From the NCBI GenBank assembly GCA_035763085.1, contig DASUBV010000290.1, forward strand, positions 1-64,000: 64,000 nucleotides of DNA, read 5' to 3'. A model generated the notes under the pieces. The model ran no database searches. It was not told the DNA's origin and worked only from the letters and a program-made list of their open reading frames with translations. Below, in pieces: positions 32,947 to 41,599 of the stretch. The position numbers and the translations under genes were made by a program. The first letter of the stretch is position 1; each line of letters starts with the position of its first letter. This DNA is from DASUBV01 sp035763085 (GTDB taxonomy: Bacteria > Actinomycetota > Actinomycetes > Streptosporangiales > Streptosporangiaceae).

Positions 32947-34904
32947 CCCGGCCCGCGCCGCCGGTGCCGGCCGGCCGGCTATTCCTGGGCTGGGAGCACG
33001 CGCTGACCTGCCCTGAGCCCGGCCCGCGGCCGGGCCGCCCGCCCGCCCCGCCCGCCATCACGGTGGACCCGGGCTGGCAGGCGGCCCGGCGGCGCGAGGC
33101 GCGTCGGCTGGCCCGGCCCGCCCGGGCCGCCGCAGCGTGCTGCGCGGCGGCCACGGCGGTCAGCGCCGCGGCCGGGCTGGGCGGGCTGCTGCCCGCCGGG
33201 CTGGCCTGGCTGGCGGGTGCGGGACTGATCACCGGGCTGGCTGCCAGCCTGCGCACTCTCTACCGCGACTCGCGGGACCTGCGGGCGGCCCTGGCTGCCG
33301 AGGAGAGGCGGGTGGCCGGGTTCCGGGCCGCCGCGCAGCGCGAGCAGGACGCCCGGCTGGCCGAGTACGCAAGGCGGGAACGGACGTGGCGGCAGCGCCG
33401 GGCCGAGTTCGCCCGGCAGCCGCAGTGGTTCCCGGTCCGGCTGCCCGCCGGCCTGCACCGGGTAGACGTGGCAGGCGGCACGCTGGCCGGCTGGTCAGCG
33501 CTGCTGACCTCGGTGGCCGCGCCGCGGCTGGCCGCCGGGGCGGAGGTCACCGTGCTCGATCTCACGGAGGGGGCGGTCGCGGGCGACCTGCTGGCGGTGG
33601 CCCGGGCGTGCGGCATCGACCCGCTGGTCTGGGTCCTGCCGGCCGACCTGCACCGGCTGGACCTGGGCGCGGGCCTGCCTCCCGCTGAGCTGGCCGATGT
33701 GCTCGCCACGGCGGTCAGCGCCGGCGTGGAGCAGGACGCGGACCCGGCCGCCGATGCCGCGCTGCTGGGCCGCGTGCTGGAGGTACTCGGGCCCGGGGTC
33801 ACGATCGCCCGGCTGACCGCGGCGCTGCGGGCGCTGGCTCAGGTCGGTGACCCGCGGGCGGATGTCCGGGCCGGCCTGCTGACCGCCGGCCAGCTGGACC
33901 GGCTGGCGGCCCTGTTCGGCCGCGCGGCGGCGGATCAGGTGGTGGTCGGCCGGGCCTGGGCCGTCGAGGCGCGGCTGCGGCCGCTGGAGCAGCTGGGCCG
34001 CGCTGCGGCCGCCCTGCCGCGCAGCCCGCTGCGGCTGGCCTGGCTGGACCAGGCGGCCGGCGCGGTGACGGGCCCGGTGCTGGCCAGCTTCCTGACCGTG
34101 GCGCTGACGCATGCGCTGCGCCGGGCGCCGGCGGCCGGAGAGCCCTGGCAGCAGATGATCGTCGTGCTCGGCGCCGAGCGGCTCAGCGCGCCGGTCCTGG
34201 ACCGGCTGACCGATGCCTGCGAGACCGCCGGCGCGGGCCTGATCGTGGCCTACCGGTCGCTGCCCGCGCACGTAGCCGGCCGGCTGGGCCGGGGGAACGC
34301 GGCGGTGGCTTTCATGCGGCTGGGCAACGCCCAGGACGCCCGGGCCGCCGCCGAGCAAATCGGCACCGAGCACCGGCTGGTCATCAGCCAGCTCACCCAG
34401 ACCGTCGGCGACTCGGTCACCGTGACCACGGGGGATTCCTACACCAGCACGGTCTCGACCGCCGATTCGCTGGCCGGCTCGGCGTCGGTCACCGACACCG
34501 CCGGCCGCAGCAGCGGACGCGGCACCGCAGGCGGCTTCGCGCCGTTCGCCGGGCCCGGCACGGCGAGCCGGGACCGGAGCGCGTCGCGGGCGGTGTCGGG
34601 CTCGCTGTCGGTCACCGAGCAGGTCAGCCTCAGTACCGCGTGGGGCGCGAGCACCTCCCGTGCGCTCGGTGCCAGTACCTCGCTGGCCACCGGGGCGCAG
34701 CGGTCCCGCGAGTTCCTGGTCGAGCAGCATGAGCTGCAGCAGCTGCCGCCCAGCGCCGTGCTGCTGACCTACGCCGGGCCGGGCGGGCGGCAGGTGGTGC
34801 TGGCCGACGCCAACCCGGCCATCGCCGGCCTGCCGGGCACCGCCGCGGTCAGCCTGGCCGAGGCCAGGGCCCGCCCGCCGGGCCGCCGCCCGGCCCCGGC
34901 GTAG
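32943..34904 (+). CDS. Membrane protein with a degenerate VirD4/HerA-like domain and Ser/Thr-rich insert (gene B)
   Basis: 653 residues of unknown family. A Pro-rich start is followed by a two-helix membrane region (about 60-103), a charged coiled coil (about 110-160), then an ATPase-like core: VDVAGGTLAGWSALLTSVAAP at about 178 where a P-loop would be, LTEGAVAGDLLAVARACG, and MIVVLGAERLSAP near 405. GAGLIVAYRSLPAHVAGRLG and AAEQIGTEH then resemble the end of coupling-protein ATPases. Between about 485 and 585 lies a Ser/Thr/Gly-rich insert (repeats of TVTTGDSYTSTVST type), as seen in some actinobacterial conjugation-like ATPases. Walker residues are absent. Translationally coupled to gene A. 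Confidence 0.55.
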   Translation: MTRPAPPVPAGRLFLGWEHALTCPEPGPRPGRPPAPPAITVDPGWQAARRREARRLARPARAAAACCAAATAVSAAAGLGGLLPAGLAWLAGAGLITGLAASLRTLYRDSRDLRAALAAEERRVAGFRAAAQREQDARLAEYARRERTWRQRRAEFARQPQWFPVRLPAGLHRVDVAGGTLAGWSALLTSVAAPRLAAGAEVTVLDLTEGAVAGDLLAVARACGIDPLVWVLPADLHRLDLGAGLPPAELADVLATAVSAGVEQDADPAADAALLGRVLEVLGPGVTIARLTAALRALAQVGDPRADVRAGLLTAGQLDRLAALFGRAAADQVVVGRAWAVEARLRPLEQLGRAAAALPRSPLRLAWLDQAAGAVTGPVLASFLTVALTHALRRAPAAGEPWQQMIVVLGAERLSAPVLDRLTDACETAGAGLIVAYRSLPAHVAGRLGRGNAAVAFMRLGNAQDARAAAEQIGTEHRLVISQLTQTVGDSVTVTTGDSYTSTVSTADSLAGSASVTDTAGRSSGRGTAGGFAPFAGPGTASRDRSASRAVSGSLSVTEQVSLSTAWGASTSRALGASTSLATGAQRSREFLVEQHELQQLPPSAVLLTYAGPGGRQVVLADANPAIAGLPGTAAVSLAEARARPPGRRPAPA

Positions 34905-34985
34905 CGGACTGATGGTCTCCCGCCGCCGCGACCCCTGCCCGCCCAGCCACTACGACCGCACCTGACGGCGGCCGGCCGGGCGGCC

Positions 34986-34991
34986 TAGACT
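34986..34991 (+). promoter_or_regulatory. -10 box of the phzF-like gene, leaderless
   Basis: TAGACT with CTGACG 18 bases upstream (34962-34967) and six bases before the GTG at 34998 indicate a leaderless promoter, separate from the upstream genes. Confidence 0.6.
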
Positions 34992-34997
34992 CGGCCC

Positions 34998-35834
34998 GTG
35001 AGCCGTAACTTCCGCCAGGTTGATGTCTTTACCGCCGCCGGGTACCAGGGCAACCCGGTCGCTGTCGTGCATGGCGCCGACGGGCTGACCGATGACCAGA
35101 TGCAGCAGTTCGCCAACTGGACCAACCTGTCCGAGACGACGTTCCTGCTCGAGCCCGCCGACGCCGGGGCCGACTACCGGGTCCGGATCTTCATGCCCGG
35201 CATGGAGCTGCCCTTCGCCGGGCATCCCACCCTGGGCACCTGCCACGCCTGGCTGGAGGCCGGCGGGCAGCCGCGCCGCGACGGCGTCATCGTCCAGGAA
35301 TGCAAGGCCGGGCTGGTCACCGTCCGGCGCACCGAGGCCGGCCTGGCCTTCGGCGCGCCGCCGCTGGTGCGCAGCGGCCCGGTCGACGAGCCGCTGGCCC
35401 GGCACGTGGCGGAGATACTGAGCATCTCCCGCGCCGACATCGTCGACCTGCAGTGGGCCGACAACGGTCCCGGCTGGATCGCCGTCCTGCTGGACAGCGC
35501 CGCGGCCGTGCTCGCGGTCCGGCCCGGCACCCTGGACCCGGACCTGAACCTGGGCATCGCCGGGCCGTACCCGGCCGGGTCGCCCGAGGCCCTGGAGGTC
35601 CGCGCCTTCTTCCGCAAGGACGCCAGCACCACCGAGGACCCCGTCACCGGCAGCCTGAACGCGTCGCTGGCGCAGTGGCTGACCGGGTCCGGCCGGATCA
35701 GCGCGCCGTATGTGGTCAGCCAGGGCACTGTCCTGGGCCGCCGCGGGCGGGTGAGCATCAGCCAGGACGACGACGGGCAGGTCTGGGTCGGCGGCGGCAC
35801 CGTGACCTGCATCACCGGCACCGTCGAGCTGTAG
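34998..35834 (+). CDS. PhzF family isomerase/epimerase-like protein
   Basis: 278 residues with the PhzF start FRQVDVFTAAGYQGNPVAVV, the catalytic-type Glu in NLSETTFLLEPADAGADYRVRIFMPGMELPFAGHPTLGTCHA, and FFRKDASTTEDPVTGSLNASLAQWL. It has a diaminopimelate-epimerase-like double fold. PhzF of phenazine synthesis is one member; most homologues have unknown substrates, and no other phenazine genes are here. GTG start, six bases after a -10 box TAGACT. It sits between the two degenerate ATPase genes and the intact ATPase but has its own promoter. Confidence 0.88.
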   Translation: MSRNFRQVDVFTAAGYQGNPVAVVHGADGLTDDQMQQFANWTNLSETTFLLEPADAGADYRVRIFMPGMELPFAGHPTLGTCHAWLEAGGQPRRDGVIVQECKAGLVTVRRTEAGLAFGAPPLVRSGPVDEPLARHVAEILSISRADIVDLQWADNGPGWIAVLLDSAAAVLAVRPGTLDPDLNLGIAGPYPAGSPEALEVRAFFRKDASTTEDPVTGSLNASLAQWLTGSGRISAPYVVSQGTVLGRRGRVSISQDDDGQVWVGGGTVTCITGTVEL

Positions 35835-35887
35835 GCGGGCGAGCGCCGGCAAAGCTGCCAATCGGGTGGCACCGACCGTCACCGGCC

Positions 35888-35896
35888 TGATATGCA
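35888..35896 (+). promoter_or_regulatory. Extended -10 of the HerA-like gene, leaderless
   Basis: TGA-TATGCA (TG at 35888-35889, hexamer 35891-35896) is an extended -10 and lies six bases before the ATG at 35903. Confidence 0.45.
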
Positions 35897-35902
35897 CGCA
35901 AT

Positions 35903-38900
35903 ATGGTCCAGGCTGCGGGCATTGGCGGGGGCGCGACAGGCCCGTGGTACCGGGTCCAGGCGATCAGCTCGGGCAGTCCCGGCGGCAGCGCCGACCGGGA
36001 CTACGCCTCGATCCTGCCCGCCGCCCTGAACGCGGTCGCGCACCGGCGCCCGTTCATCGCGGGCTGGCTGTCGCGCGGCGGCGGCGCGCCCCTGGAGCTC
36101 ATCACCAATGCCGGCCCGCTGCCCGCCCCGGCGGCTGCGCTGCCCGGGCCGGCCGACGGCCTGGACGGGTCAGCAGTAACGGGACGGCCGTCCGCGAGCC
36201 TGGTCCCGGAGGCCGGCCCGGCTCCGGGCAGCCCGCAGCTGCTCGAGGAGCTGCTGTTCCCCTGGGGAGCGCGCGGCCTGCCGGTCACCGGCAACCTGCT
36301 GGCCGACCTGGACCGGCTGGTGTGGGCGCCGTGCCCGGGCCGGCTGGCGCCGGCCGAGCCGTCGCAGGCACCGCCCGGCGCCGGCGGCCCGACGTTGTTC
36401 GAGGCGGCGCTGCAGACCCTGATGGGGCGGCCGTTCGGCTGGCTCATCGTGGCCGATCCGACCGACCTGATCGACGCTGAGACCGACGAGCTGCGGTCCC
36501 AGCTGAACGTGCTGCGGCGCTATGAGGAGGAGCAGGCCCGGTTCGACGCCGAGCGGGTCCAGCGCCGCCTGGCCGAGCTCGACGCCTACCGCGAGGCCGG
36601 CCTGTGGGACGTGCGGGTGCTGGCCGGCGCGGCCAGCGAGCAGGAGCTGGGCCTGATCGCGCCGGTCCTGGTCGGGGCCGCCGACCTGCGCGCTCACCCG
36701 TACCGGCTGCGCAGCGCCGAGGCCGCCTACGACTTCGCCGACGCCCTGGCGGCCAAGCTGAGTGATCCGCGTGATTTCTCGGCCGTCCCGTTCGCCGCGA
36801 CGGCCGGGGCGCTGGCCGCCCTGACCGGCCTGCCGCGCGGCGAGGTACCGGGCATCCGGGTGCTGGAGGCCGGGAGCTTCGACGTCACCAGCGAGGTCGG
36901 CGACGAGCAGGCCATCGAGCTGGGCGCCATCCTGGACGGCCAGGACCGGGCGGTCGGCCAGTTCCGGGTGCCGCTGTCCACCCTGAACCGGCACGCCTTC
37001 GTCACCGGCGCGACCGGGGCCGGCAAGTCCCAGACGGTCCGGCACATCCTGGAGCAGCTCAGCGGCGCCGGCGTGAGCTGGCTGGCCATCGAGCCGGTCA
37101 AGTCGGAGTACGCCGCGATGGCCGGGCGGATCGAGGGGACCGCGCCGGTCACCGTGATCAACCCGGCCGACCCGGCGGCGATCCCGGTGTCGGTCAACCC
37201 GCTGGCGCCCGAGCCGGGCTACCCGGTGCAGGCGCACATCGACATGGTCCGGGCGCTGTTCCTGGCCGCCTTCGATGCCCGCGAGCCGTTCCCGCAGATC
37301 ATGTCGCAGGCCCTGCAGCGGGCCTACGCCGACTGCGGCTGGGACACCGTCACCGGCGGCGCGGCACCCGGCGCGGTCGCCCCGCCGACCGTCCCGACGC
37401 TGGCCCGGCTGGAGGCGGCGGCGCTGGAGGTGATCGCCGACGTCGGGTACGGCCAGGAGCTGCAGGCCGACGTGCGCGGCTTTGTCGGGGTCCGGCTGCG
37501 CTCACTGCGCACCGGCTCGGCGGGCCGGTTCTTCGAGGGCGGCCACCCGGCCGACATCGGCGCCCTGCTGCGCCGCAACGTCGTGCTGGCCATCGAGGAG
37601 GTGGCCAACGACGAGGACAAGGCCTTCCTGATCGGCACCCTCATCATCCGGATCGTCGAGCACCTGCGGATGCGGGCCAGGACCGGCCCGGTCGACGGGC
37701 TGCGGCACGTCATCGTCATCGAGGAGGCGCACCGGCTGCTGCGCGCGGGCCGGGAGGGCGCCAGCGCGCACGCCGTGGAGCTGTTCGCCAGCCTGCTGGC
37801 CGAGATCCGCGCCTACGGCGAGGGCATCGTGATTGCCGAGCAGATCCCGGCCAAGCTCGTCCCCGACGTGGTCAAGAACACCGCGCTGAAGGTCGTGCAC
37901 CGGCTGCCGGCCAGCGACGACCGGCATGTGGTGGGCGCGGCGATGAACCTGGACGACGACCAGTCCCGCCAGGTGGTGTCGCTGCGGCCGGGCTTCGCCG
38001 CGGTGTTCGCCGACGGGATGGACCGGCCGGTGCGGATCCGGGTCCCCTACGGCGGCCGCCGGGAGCGGATGGTCGCCTCCGCCACTGTGCAGCCGCCGCC
38101 GATCCGCGGGCGGCGGTCGGCGGCCTGCGGGCCGACCTGCACGGCCGGCCGGGCCTGCTCGCTGCTGGAGATCCGCGCCGCCGACATGCTGGCCAGCTCA
38201 CCCGAGGACGCCTGGCTGCGGGTCTGGGCCGAGGCGCTGGTGCTGGCCCACCTCACCAACCGGCCGCTGCCCCGGGTGCCGGCCATGCTGCGGCAGCGCT
38301 GGCTGAACCTGGACGCCCGGCTGCGCGAGTGCCTGCTGGCCACCGCCCTGGAGCGGCCGCTGGCCGGGCGGGCGGCGGCGGTGCGCTCGAGCTATGACCC
38401 GGACCGGTTCGCTGCCTCGTGCGCCTCGATGGCCCGGCGGCTGCTGGACGGCGGCAAGGGCGCGGGCACCGCGCCCGGCGCCGACTGGGTGATTCCCCAG
38501 CTGCAGTGGCTGCACGAGATCGAGCGGGCGTGCCCGCTGGGCGGCCCGCCGCCTGACCCGTTCGCGCCCGCCCCGCGGCTGGACTTCGCGCTGCCCGGGC
38601 TGGCCGACCGGCCGGACGTGAAGATCGGCCAGCGGGTCAGCGGGCTGCGCCGCCACCCGCTGTCGATGGAGCTGGCCCGCAACCGGCTGCCTGCCTGGAC
38701 CGTGCTGCTCGGCGAGGACGACCAGCGCGGCTTCATCGACGACCTGTCATCGGTCGCGATCGGGGTGAGCCACCGCGGCCAGCTGCGCAAGGCGGCCGGG
38801 GAGATGGGCATCGCGGGCTGGCTGGAGCCGGTGCTGTCCTGGCCCCGGCGGTTCATCATCGGTGCCGACGATCAGGTGGTGGCGATGGCAGTGCGCGAGA

Positions 38901-38920
38901 CCGGCCGCGTGGCCGGATAG
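35903..38920 (+). CDS. HerA/FtsK-type ATP-binding protein (DUF87-like)
   Basis: 1005 residues. About 1-330 is a non-ATPase region of uncertain fold with a coiled segment (LRRYEEEQARFDAERVQRRLAEL, about 208-230). The ATPase core has Walker A GATGAGKS at 369-376, WLAIEPVKSEYA, and Walker B HVIVIEEAHRLL near 602-610, then RAYGEGIVIAEQIPAKLVPDVVKNT with ASDDRHVVGAAMN. This is the HerA pattern. The C-terminal 260 residues carry C-x3-C-x5-C (CGPTCTAGRAC, about 742-752) and long helical segments. Expected to form hexamers driving DNA or protein movement. It overlaps the -10 box of murT by its stop. Unlike genes A and B its ATPase motifs are intact. Confidence 0.8.
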   Translation: MVQAAGIGGGATGPWYRVQAISSGSPGGSADRDYASILPAALNAVAHRRPFIAGWLSRGGGAPLELITNAGPLPAPAAALPGPADGLDGSAVTGRPSASLVPEAGPAPGSPQLLEELLFPWGARGLPVTGNLLADLDRLVWAPCPGRLAPAEPSQAPPGAGGPTLFEAALQTLMGRPFGWLIVADPTDLIDAETDELRSQLNVLRRYEEEQARFDAERVQRRLAELDAYREAGLWDVRVLAGAASEQELGLIAPVLVGAADLRAHPYRLRSAEAAYDFADALAAKLSDPRDFSAVPFAATAGALAALTGLPRGEVPGIRVLEAGSFDVTSEVGDEQAIELGAILDGQDRAVGQFRVPLSTLNRHAFVTGATGAGKSQTVRHILEQLSGAGVSWLAIEPVKSEYAAMAGRIEGTAPVTVINPADPAAIPVSVNPLAPEPGYPVQAHIDMVRALFLAAFDAREPFPQIMSQALQRAYADCGWDTVTGGAAPGAVAPPTVPTLARLEAAALEVIADVGYGQELQADVRGFVGVRLRSLRTGSAGRFFEGGHPADIGALLRRNVVLAIEEVANDEDKAFLIGTLIIRIVEHLRMRARTGPVDGLRHVIVIEEAHRLLRAGREGASAHAVELFASLLAEIRAYGEGIVIAEQIPAKLVPDVVKNTALKVVHRLPASDDRHVVGAAMNLDDDQSRQVVSLRPGFAAVFADGMDRPVRIRVPYGGRRERMVASATVQPPPIRGRRSAACGPTCTAGRACSLLEIRAADMLASSPEDAWLRVWAEALVLAHLTNRPLPRVPAMLRQRWLNLDARLRECLLATALERPLAGRAAAVRSSYDPDRFAASCASMARRLLDGGKGAGTAPGADWVIPQLQWLHEIERACPLGGPPPDPFAPAPRLDFALPGLADRPDVKIGQRVSGLRRHPLSMELARNRLPAWTVLLGEDDQRGFIDDLSSVAIGVSHRGQLRKAAGEMGIAGWLEPVLSWPRRFIIGADDQVVAMAVRETGRVAG

Positions 38921-38923
38921 CAT
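38918..38923 (+). promoter_or_regulatory. -10 box of murT, leaderless
   Basis: TAGCAT, whose TAG is also the stop codon of the HerA-like gene, is eight bases before the ATG at 38932. No ribosome site in the gap. Confidence 0.5.
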
Positions 38924-38931
38924 CTGCGGCC

Positions 38932-40170
38932 ATGAGCAAGCTTCCGCTGCGCGCGCGCCTGGCCACCGGCATCGGCGGGGCAGCCAGCACCGTATCGCGG
39001 CTGACCGGCCGCGGCGACGGATCGGTCATCGGCGGCGTGCTGGGCCTGCGGGTGGAGCCCGAGCTGCTCCGGCTGCTGGCCGCCGGCCGCCAGGTCGTCC
39101 TGGTCACCGGGACGAACGGGAAGACCACCACGACCCGGCTGATCACCGCGGCGCTCGGCGCGCTGGGCCAGGAGGTGGCCAGCAACGCCTTCGGCGCCAA
39201 CATGGAGGCGGGCCTGGCCTCGGCCCTGGGCCGGGCGCCGGAGGCGCCGTACGCGGTCCTGGAGACCGACGAGCGGTACCTGCCCGCGGTCATCCGGGCC
39301 ACCAGCCCGCGGGTGGTCACGCTGCTGAACCTGAGCCGGGACCAGATGGACCGGGCGGCCGAGATCTGGCTGATCGCCCGGCGCTGGCGCGAGGCGCTGG
39401 CGGCGGCCACCGACTGCGTGGTCATCGCCAACGCCGATGACCCGCTGATCGCCTGGGCCGCGGGCGCGGCCCGGCACGTGACCTGGGTCGCGGCGGGCCA
39501 GCGCTGGCACGAGGACTCCTGGTGCTGCCCGGAGTGCGGCTCGCACCTGCGCCGTGACGCGCTGGGCTGGCGGTGCGCGGAGTGCCCGTTCGCCCGCCCG
39601 CCGACGCCGTGGGTCCTGGAGGACGGCTCGGTGATCGACGCGCTCGGCCAGGTGCGCGAGCTGAACCTGGCGCTGCCGGGCCGGGCCAACCAGTCCAATG
39701 CGGTGGTCGCCCTGGCCGTCGCCGGCCACTTCGGCATCAGCGTGGCCGACGCGCTGCCGCTGCTGCGCACGGTGACCTCGGTGGCCGGGCGGTACACGCT
39801 GGTGGAGCGCAACGGGGTCAAGGTCCGGCTGCTGCTGGCCAAGAACCCGGCCGGCTGGCTGGAGGCCTTCGACGTGCTCACCGAGGGGCCGGGCCCGGTG
39901 CTGCTGGCGGTCAACGCGCAGGTGCCCGACGGCAAGGACACCTCGTGGCTCTGGGATGTCGACTACCGTCTGCTGCGCGAGCGCCGCGTGTTCGTCGCCG
40001 GCGAGCGGCGGCTGGACCTGGCTGTACGGCTGGAGGCCGATCAGGTGACTTTCGATCTGGTGGACGGGCTGGATGACGCGATCGGCCGGGCCCGGTCCGG
40101 TCATCTCGACGTCATCGCCAACTACACCGCGTTCCAGCACATCCGCGCCCTCCTCGGGCGTACTCAGTGA
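38932..40170 (+). CDS. murT: Lipid II isoglutaminyl synthase, Mur-ligase subunit
   Basis: 412 residues of the Mur ligase superfamily. P-loop VTGTNGKTTTTRL at about 58-70, a zinc ribbon C199-x2-C202 and C215-x2-C218 inserted in the central domain, and the DUF1727 C-terminal domain (NPAGWLEAFDVL, VNAQVPDGKDTSWLWDVD, the latter carrying the Asp needed for the transfer). With GatD it amidates the alpha-carboxyl of D-Glu in the peptidoglycan stem of lipid II. The last bases overlap gatD (ATGA-type). The leaderless promoter precedes it. Confidence 0.94.
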   Translation: MSKLPLRARLATGIGGAASTVSRLTGRGDGSVIGGVLGLRVEPELLRLLAAGRQVVLVTGTNGKTTTTRLITAALGALGQEVASNAFGANMEAGLASALGRAPEAPYAVLETDERYLPAVIRATSPRVVTLLNLSRDQMDRAAEIWLIARRWREALAAATDCVVIANADDPLIAWAAGAARHVTWVAAGQRWHEDSWCCPECGSHLRRDALGWRCAECPFARPPTPWVLEDGSVIDALGQVRELNLALPGRANQSNAVVALAVAGHFGISVADALPLLRTVTSVAGRYTLVERNGVKVRLLLAKNPAGWLEAFDVLTEGPGPVLLAVNAQVPDGKDTSWLWDVDYRLLRERRVFVAGERRLDLAVRLEADQVTFDLVDGLDDAIGRARSGHLDVIANYTAFQHIRALLGRTQ

Positions 40171-41162
40171 CCGCCGGGCACCCCGGCGGCGAGCGCCGGT
40201 ACCTGTCACCCAGCGGGTCGGGCCCGGATCCGGTCCCCGAGCCGGCCCGCCGCGGGCGGCACGCCGCGCCGGGCAGCCCGGCGGACCACCCCCTGGAGCC
40301 CCCGGTCGAGGAGCGGTATGGCCCGGGGGGCCACCCCCTGGAGCCCCCGGTCGAGGGGCAGTATGGTCCGGGAGGCCAGCCTCCAGCCGAGGAGCGGTAT
40401 GACCCAGGGCACCTCCCCCTGGAGCCCCCGGTCCCGGGGCGGCGGGGGGAGAGCCGGCTGCGGCTGGTCTGGGTCTACCCGGACCTGCTGAGCACCTACG
40501 GCGACCGCGGGAACCTGCTGGTACTGCAGCGGCGCGCCCGGCTGCGCGGCCTGTCGGTAGAGGCCGTCGAGGTCAACGCCGACCAGAGCGTCCCGCAGCA
40601 GGGCGATATCTACCTGCTTGGCGGCGGCGAGGACCTGCCGCAGATCCTGGCCGCCCGGCGGCTGGCTGCCGACGGCGGCCTGGCCGCAGCCGCGGCCAGC
40701 GGCGCGGTGGTGTTCGCCGTGTGCGCGGGCTACCAGGTCATCGGCACCCAGTTCGGCGGCGTGGAGGGCGAGCCGGTGGGCGGCCTGTCGATCATCGACA
40801 TCGCCAGCGGCCGCGGGGACCGGCGCGGTGTCGGCGAGATCGTCGCCGACGTCGACCCGGGGCTGGGCGTGGACCGGCTGACCGGGTTCGAGAACCACCA
40901 GGGCGTGACCCGGATCGGGCGCGGCGTCCGGCCGCTGGCCCGGGTTTCGCTCGGCGTGGGCAACGGGGACGGCACCGAGGGCGCGTACGCGGGCAAGGTG
41001 CTCGGCACCTACCTGCACGGTCCGGTACTGGTGCGCAACCCGAGCCTGGCCGACCTGCTGCTGCGCTGGGCGGTCGGCGACTTGCCGCCGCTGCCGGACG
41101 CCGACGAGGACTGGGCGCGCCGGCTGCGCGGCGAGCGGCTGGCGGCCGTCGCGCCGGGCTAG
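40167..41162 (+). CDS. gatD: Lipid II isoglutaminyl synthase, glutamine amidotransferase subunit, with a tandem-repeat N-terminal extension
   Basis: 331 residues. The core (about 95-331) is a class I glutamine amidotransferase: LVWVYPDLLSTYGDRGN, GGGEDLP, VCAGYQ with the catalytic C186, and H284 in GTYLHGP. It supplies ammonia to MurT. The 90 residues before it have no counterpart in GatD proteins I know and contain Pro/Glu/Tyr repeats (HPLEPPVEERYGPGG, then HPLEPPVEGQYGPGG, then degraded copies). The start at 40167 (GTG) overlaps murT; a shorter start in front of RLRLVWVYP cannot be excluded because no ATG, GTG or TTG with a good site is seen there. Confidence 0.9.
   Translation: MTAGHPGGERRYLSPSGSGPDPVPEPARRGRHAAPGSPADHPLEPPVEERYGPGGHPLEPPVEGQYGPGGQPPAEERYDPGHLPLEPPVPGRRGESRLRLVWVYPDLLSTYGDRGNLLVLQRRARLRGLSVEAVEVNADQSVPQQGDIYLLGGGEDLPQILAARRLAADGGLAAAAASGAVVFAVCAGYQVIGTQFGGVEGEPVGGLSIIDIASGRGDRRGVGEIVADVDPGLGVDRLTGFENHQGVTRIGRGVRPLARVSLGVGNGDGTEGAYAGKVLGTYLHGPVLVRNPSLADLLLRWAVGDLPPLPDADEDWARRLRGERLAAVAPG
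40287..40439 (+). repeat. In-frame 45-base tandem repeat in gatD
   Basis: Unit 1 (40287-40331) and unit 2 (40332-40376) encode 15-residue near-identical units; two shortened copies follow (40377-40409 and 40410-40439). The frame is kept, which argues that the repeat is translated. The units are Pro-rich, with a Tyr and several Glu, and would be a flexible linker. Confidence 0.85.
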
Positions 41163-41524
41163 TAGACCAGCGCCTGCGCGCCGTCGGCCATGACCTCGGC
41201 GATGAACGTGGCCGCGCCGGCGATCCGGATCCCGGCCAGCACGCCGCCCGGAGTGATCTGGCGGCGCGCCGCGCACTGCGTGCACACGGTCACCGTGCCG
41301 CTGGCCAGGACGCCGGCCAGCATGTCCGCCATCGGCATGGCGTGCGGCAGGACAACATCCGCGCCCCGGCCGGGCAGGGCGAACCAGGCGGCCTCCCCGG
41401 TCAGCCACAGCGACACCGGGATGCCACTGGCGGCCGCCGTGGCGGCGACGGTGAAGGCCTGATTGCAGCGCTCGGGATCGTCCTTGCCCGCGGTCACCTT
41501 GACCACCAGGGAACGCGTGCTCAT
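41159..41524 (-). CDS. DsrE/DsrF-like protein
   Basis: 121 residues with the DsrE fold: LVVKVTAGKDDPERCNQAFTVAATAAASGIPVSLWLTGEAAW, ADMLAGVLASGTVTVCTQCAARRQI. It carries Cys84-x2-Cys87 in VCTQC; in DsrE-like proteins such residues may carry sulfur. It is often annotated as peroxiredoxin-like or DsrE family. Minus strand: -10 TAGGGT at 41536-41531 is six bases before the ATG, so it too is leaderless. Its 3-prime end overlaps gatD by 4 bases (convergent). Confidence 0.82.
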   Translation of the reverse strand: MSTRSLVVKVTAGKDDPERCNQAFTVAATAAASGIPVSLWLTGEAAWFALPGRGADVVLPHAMPMADMLAGVLASGTVTVCTQCAARRQITPGGVLAGIRIAGAATFIAEVMADGAQALVY

Positions 41525-41530
41525 TCTTGG

Positions 41531-41536
41531 ACCCTA
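41531..41536 (-). promoter_or_regulatory. -10 box of the DsrE-like gene, leaderless
   Basis: On the minus strand, TAGGGT is followed by CCAAGA and the ATG at 41524. Confidence 0.5.
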
Positions 41537-41586
41537 GCCCAGGGCCGGGCCCGGCGTGGCGCGGGCGGCGGCGCGGTAAGGAATCC

Positions 41587-41592
41587 TAGACT
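41587..41592 (+). promoter_or_regulatory. -10 box of the 45-residue membrane-protein gene, leaderless
   Basis: TAGACT is followed by seven bases and the ATG at 41600. Confidence 0.45.
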
Positions 41593-41599
41593 TGCGGTC

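Noticed and set aside
34998..35834. Phenazine biosynthesis gene cluster
   Set aside because: Only a PhzF-like gene is present. No phzA/B, phzD, phzE or phzG, so the family name does not indicate phenazine production.
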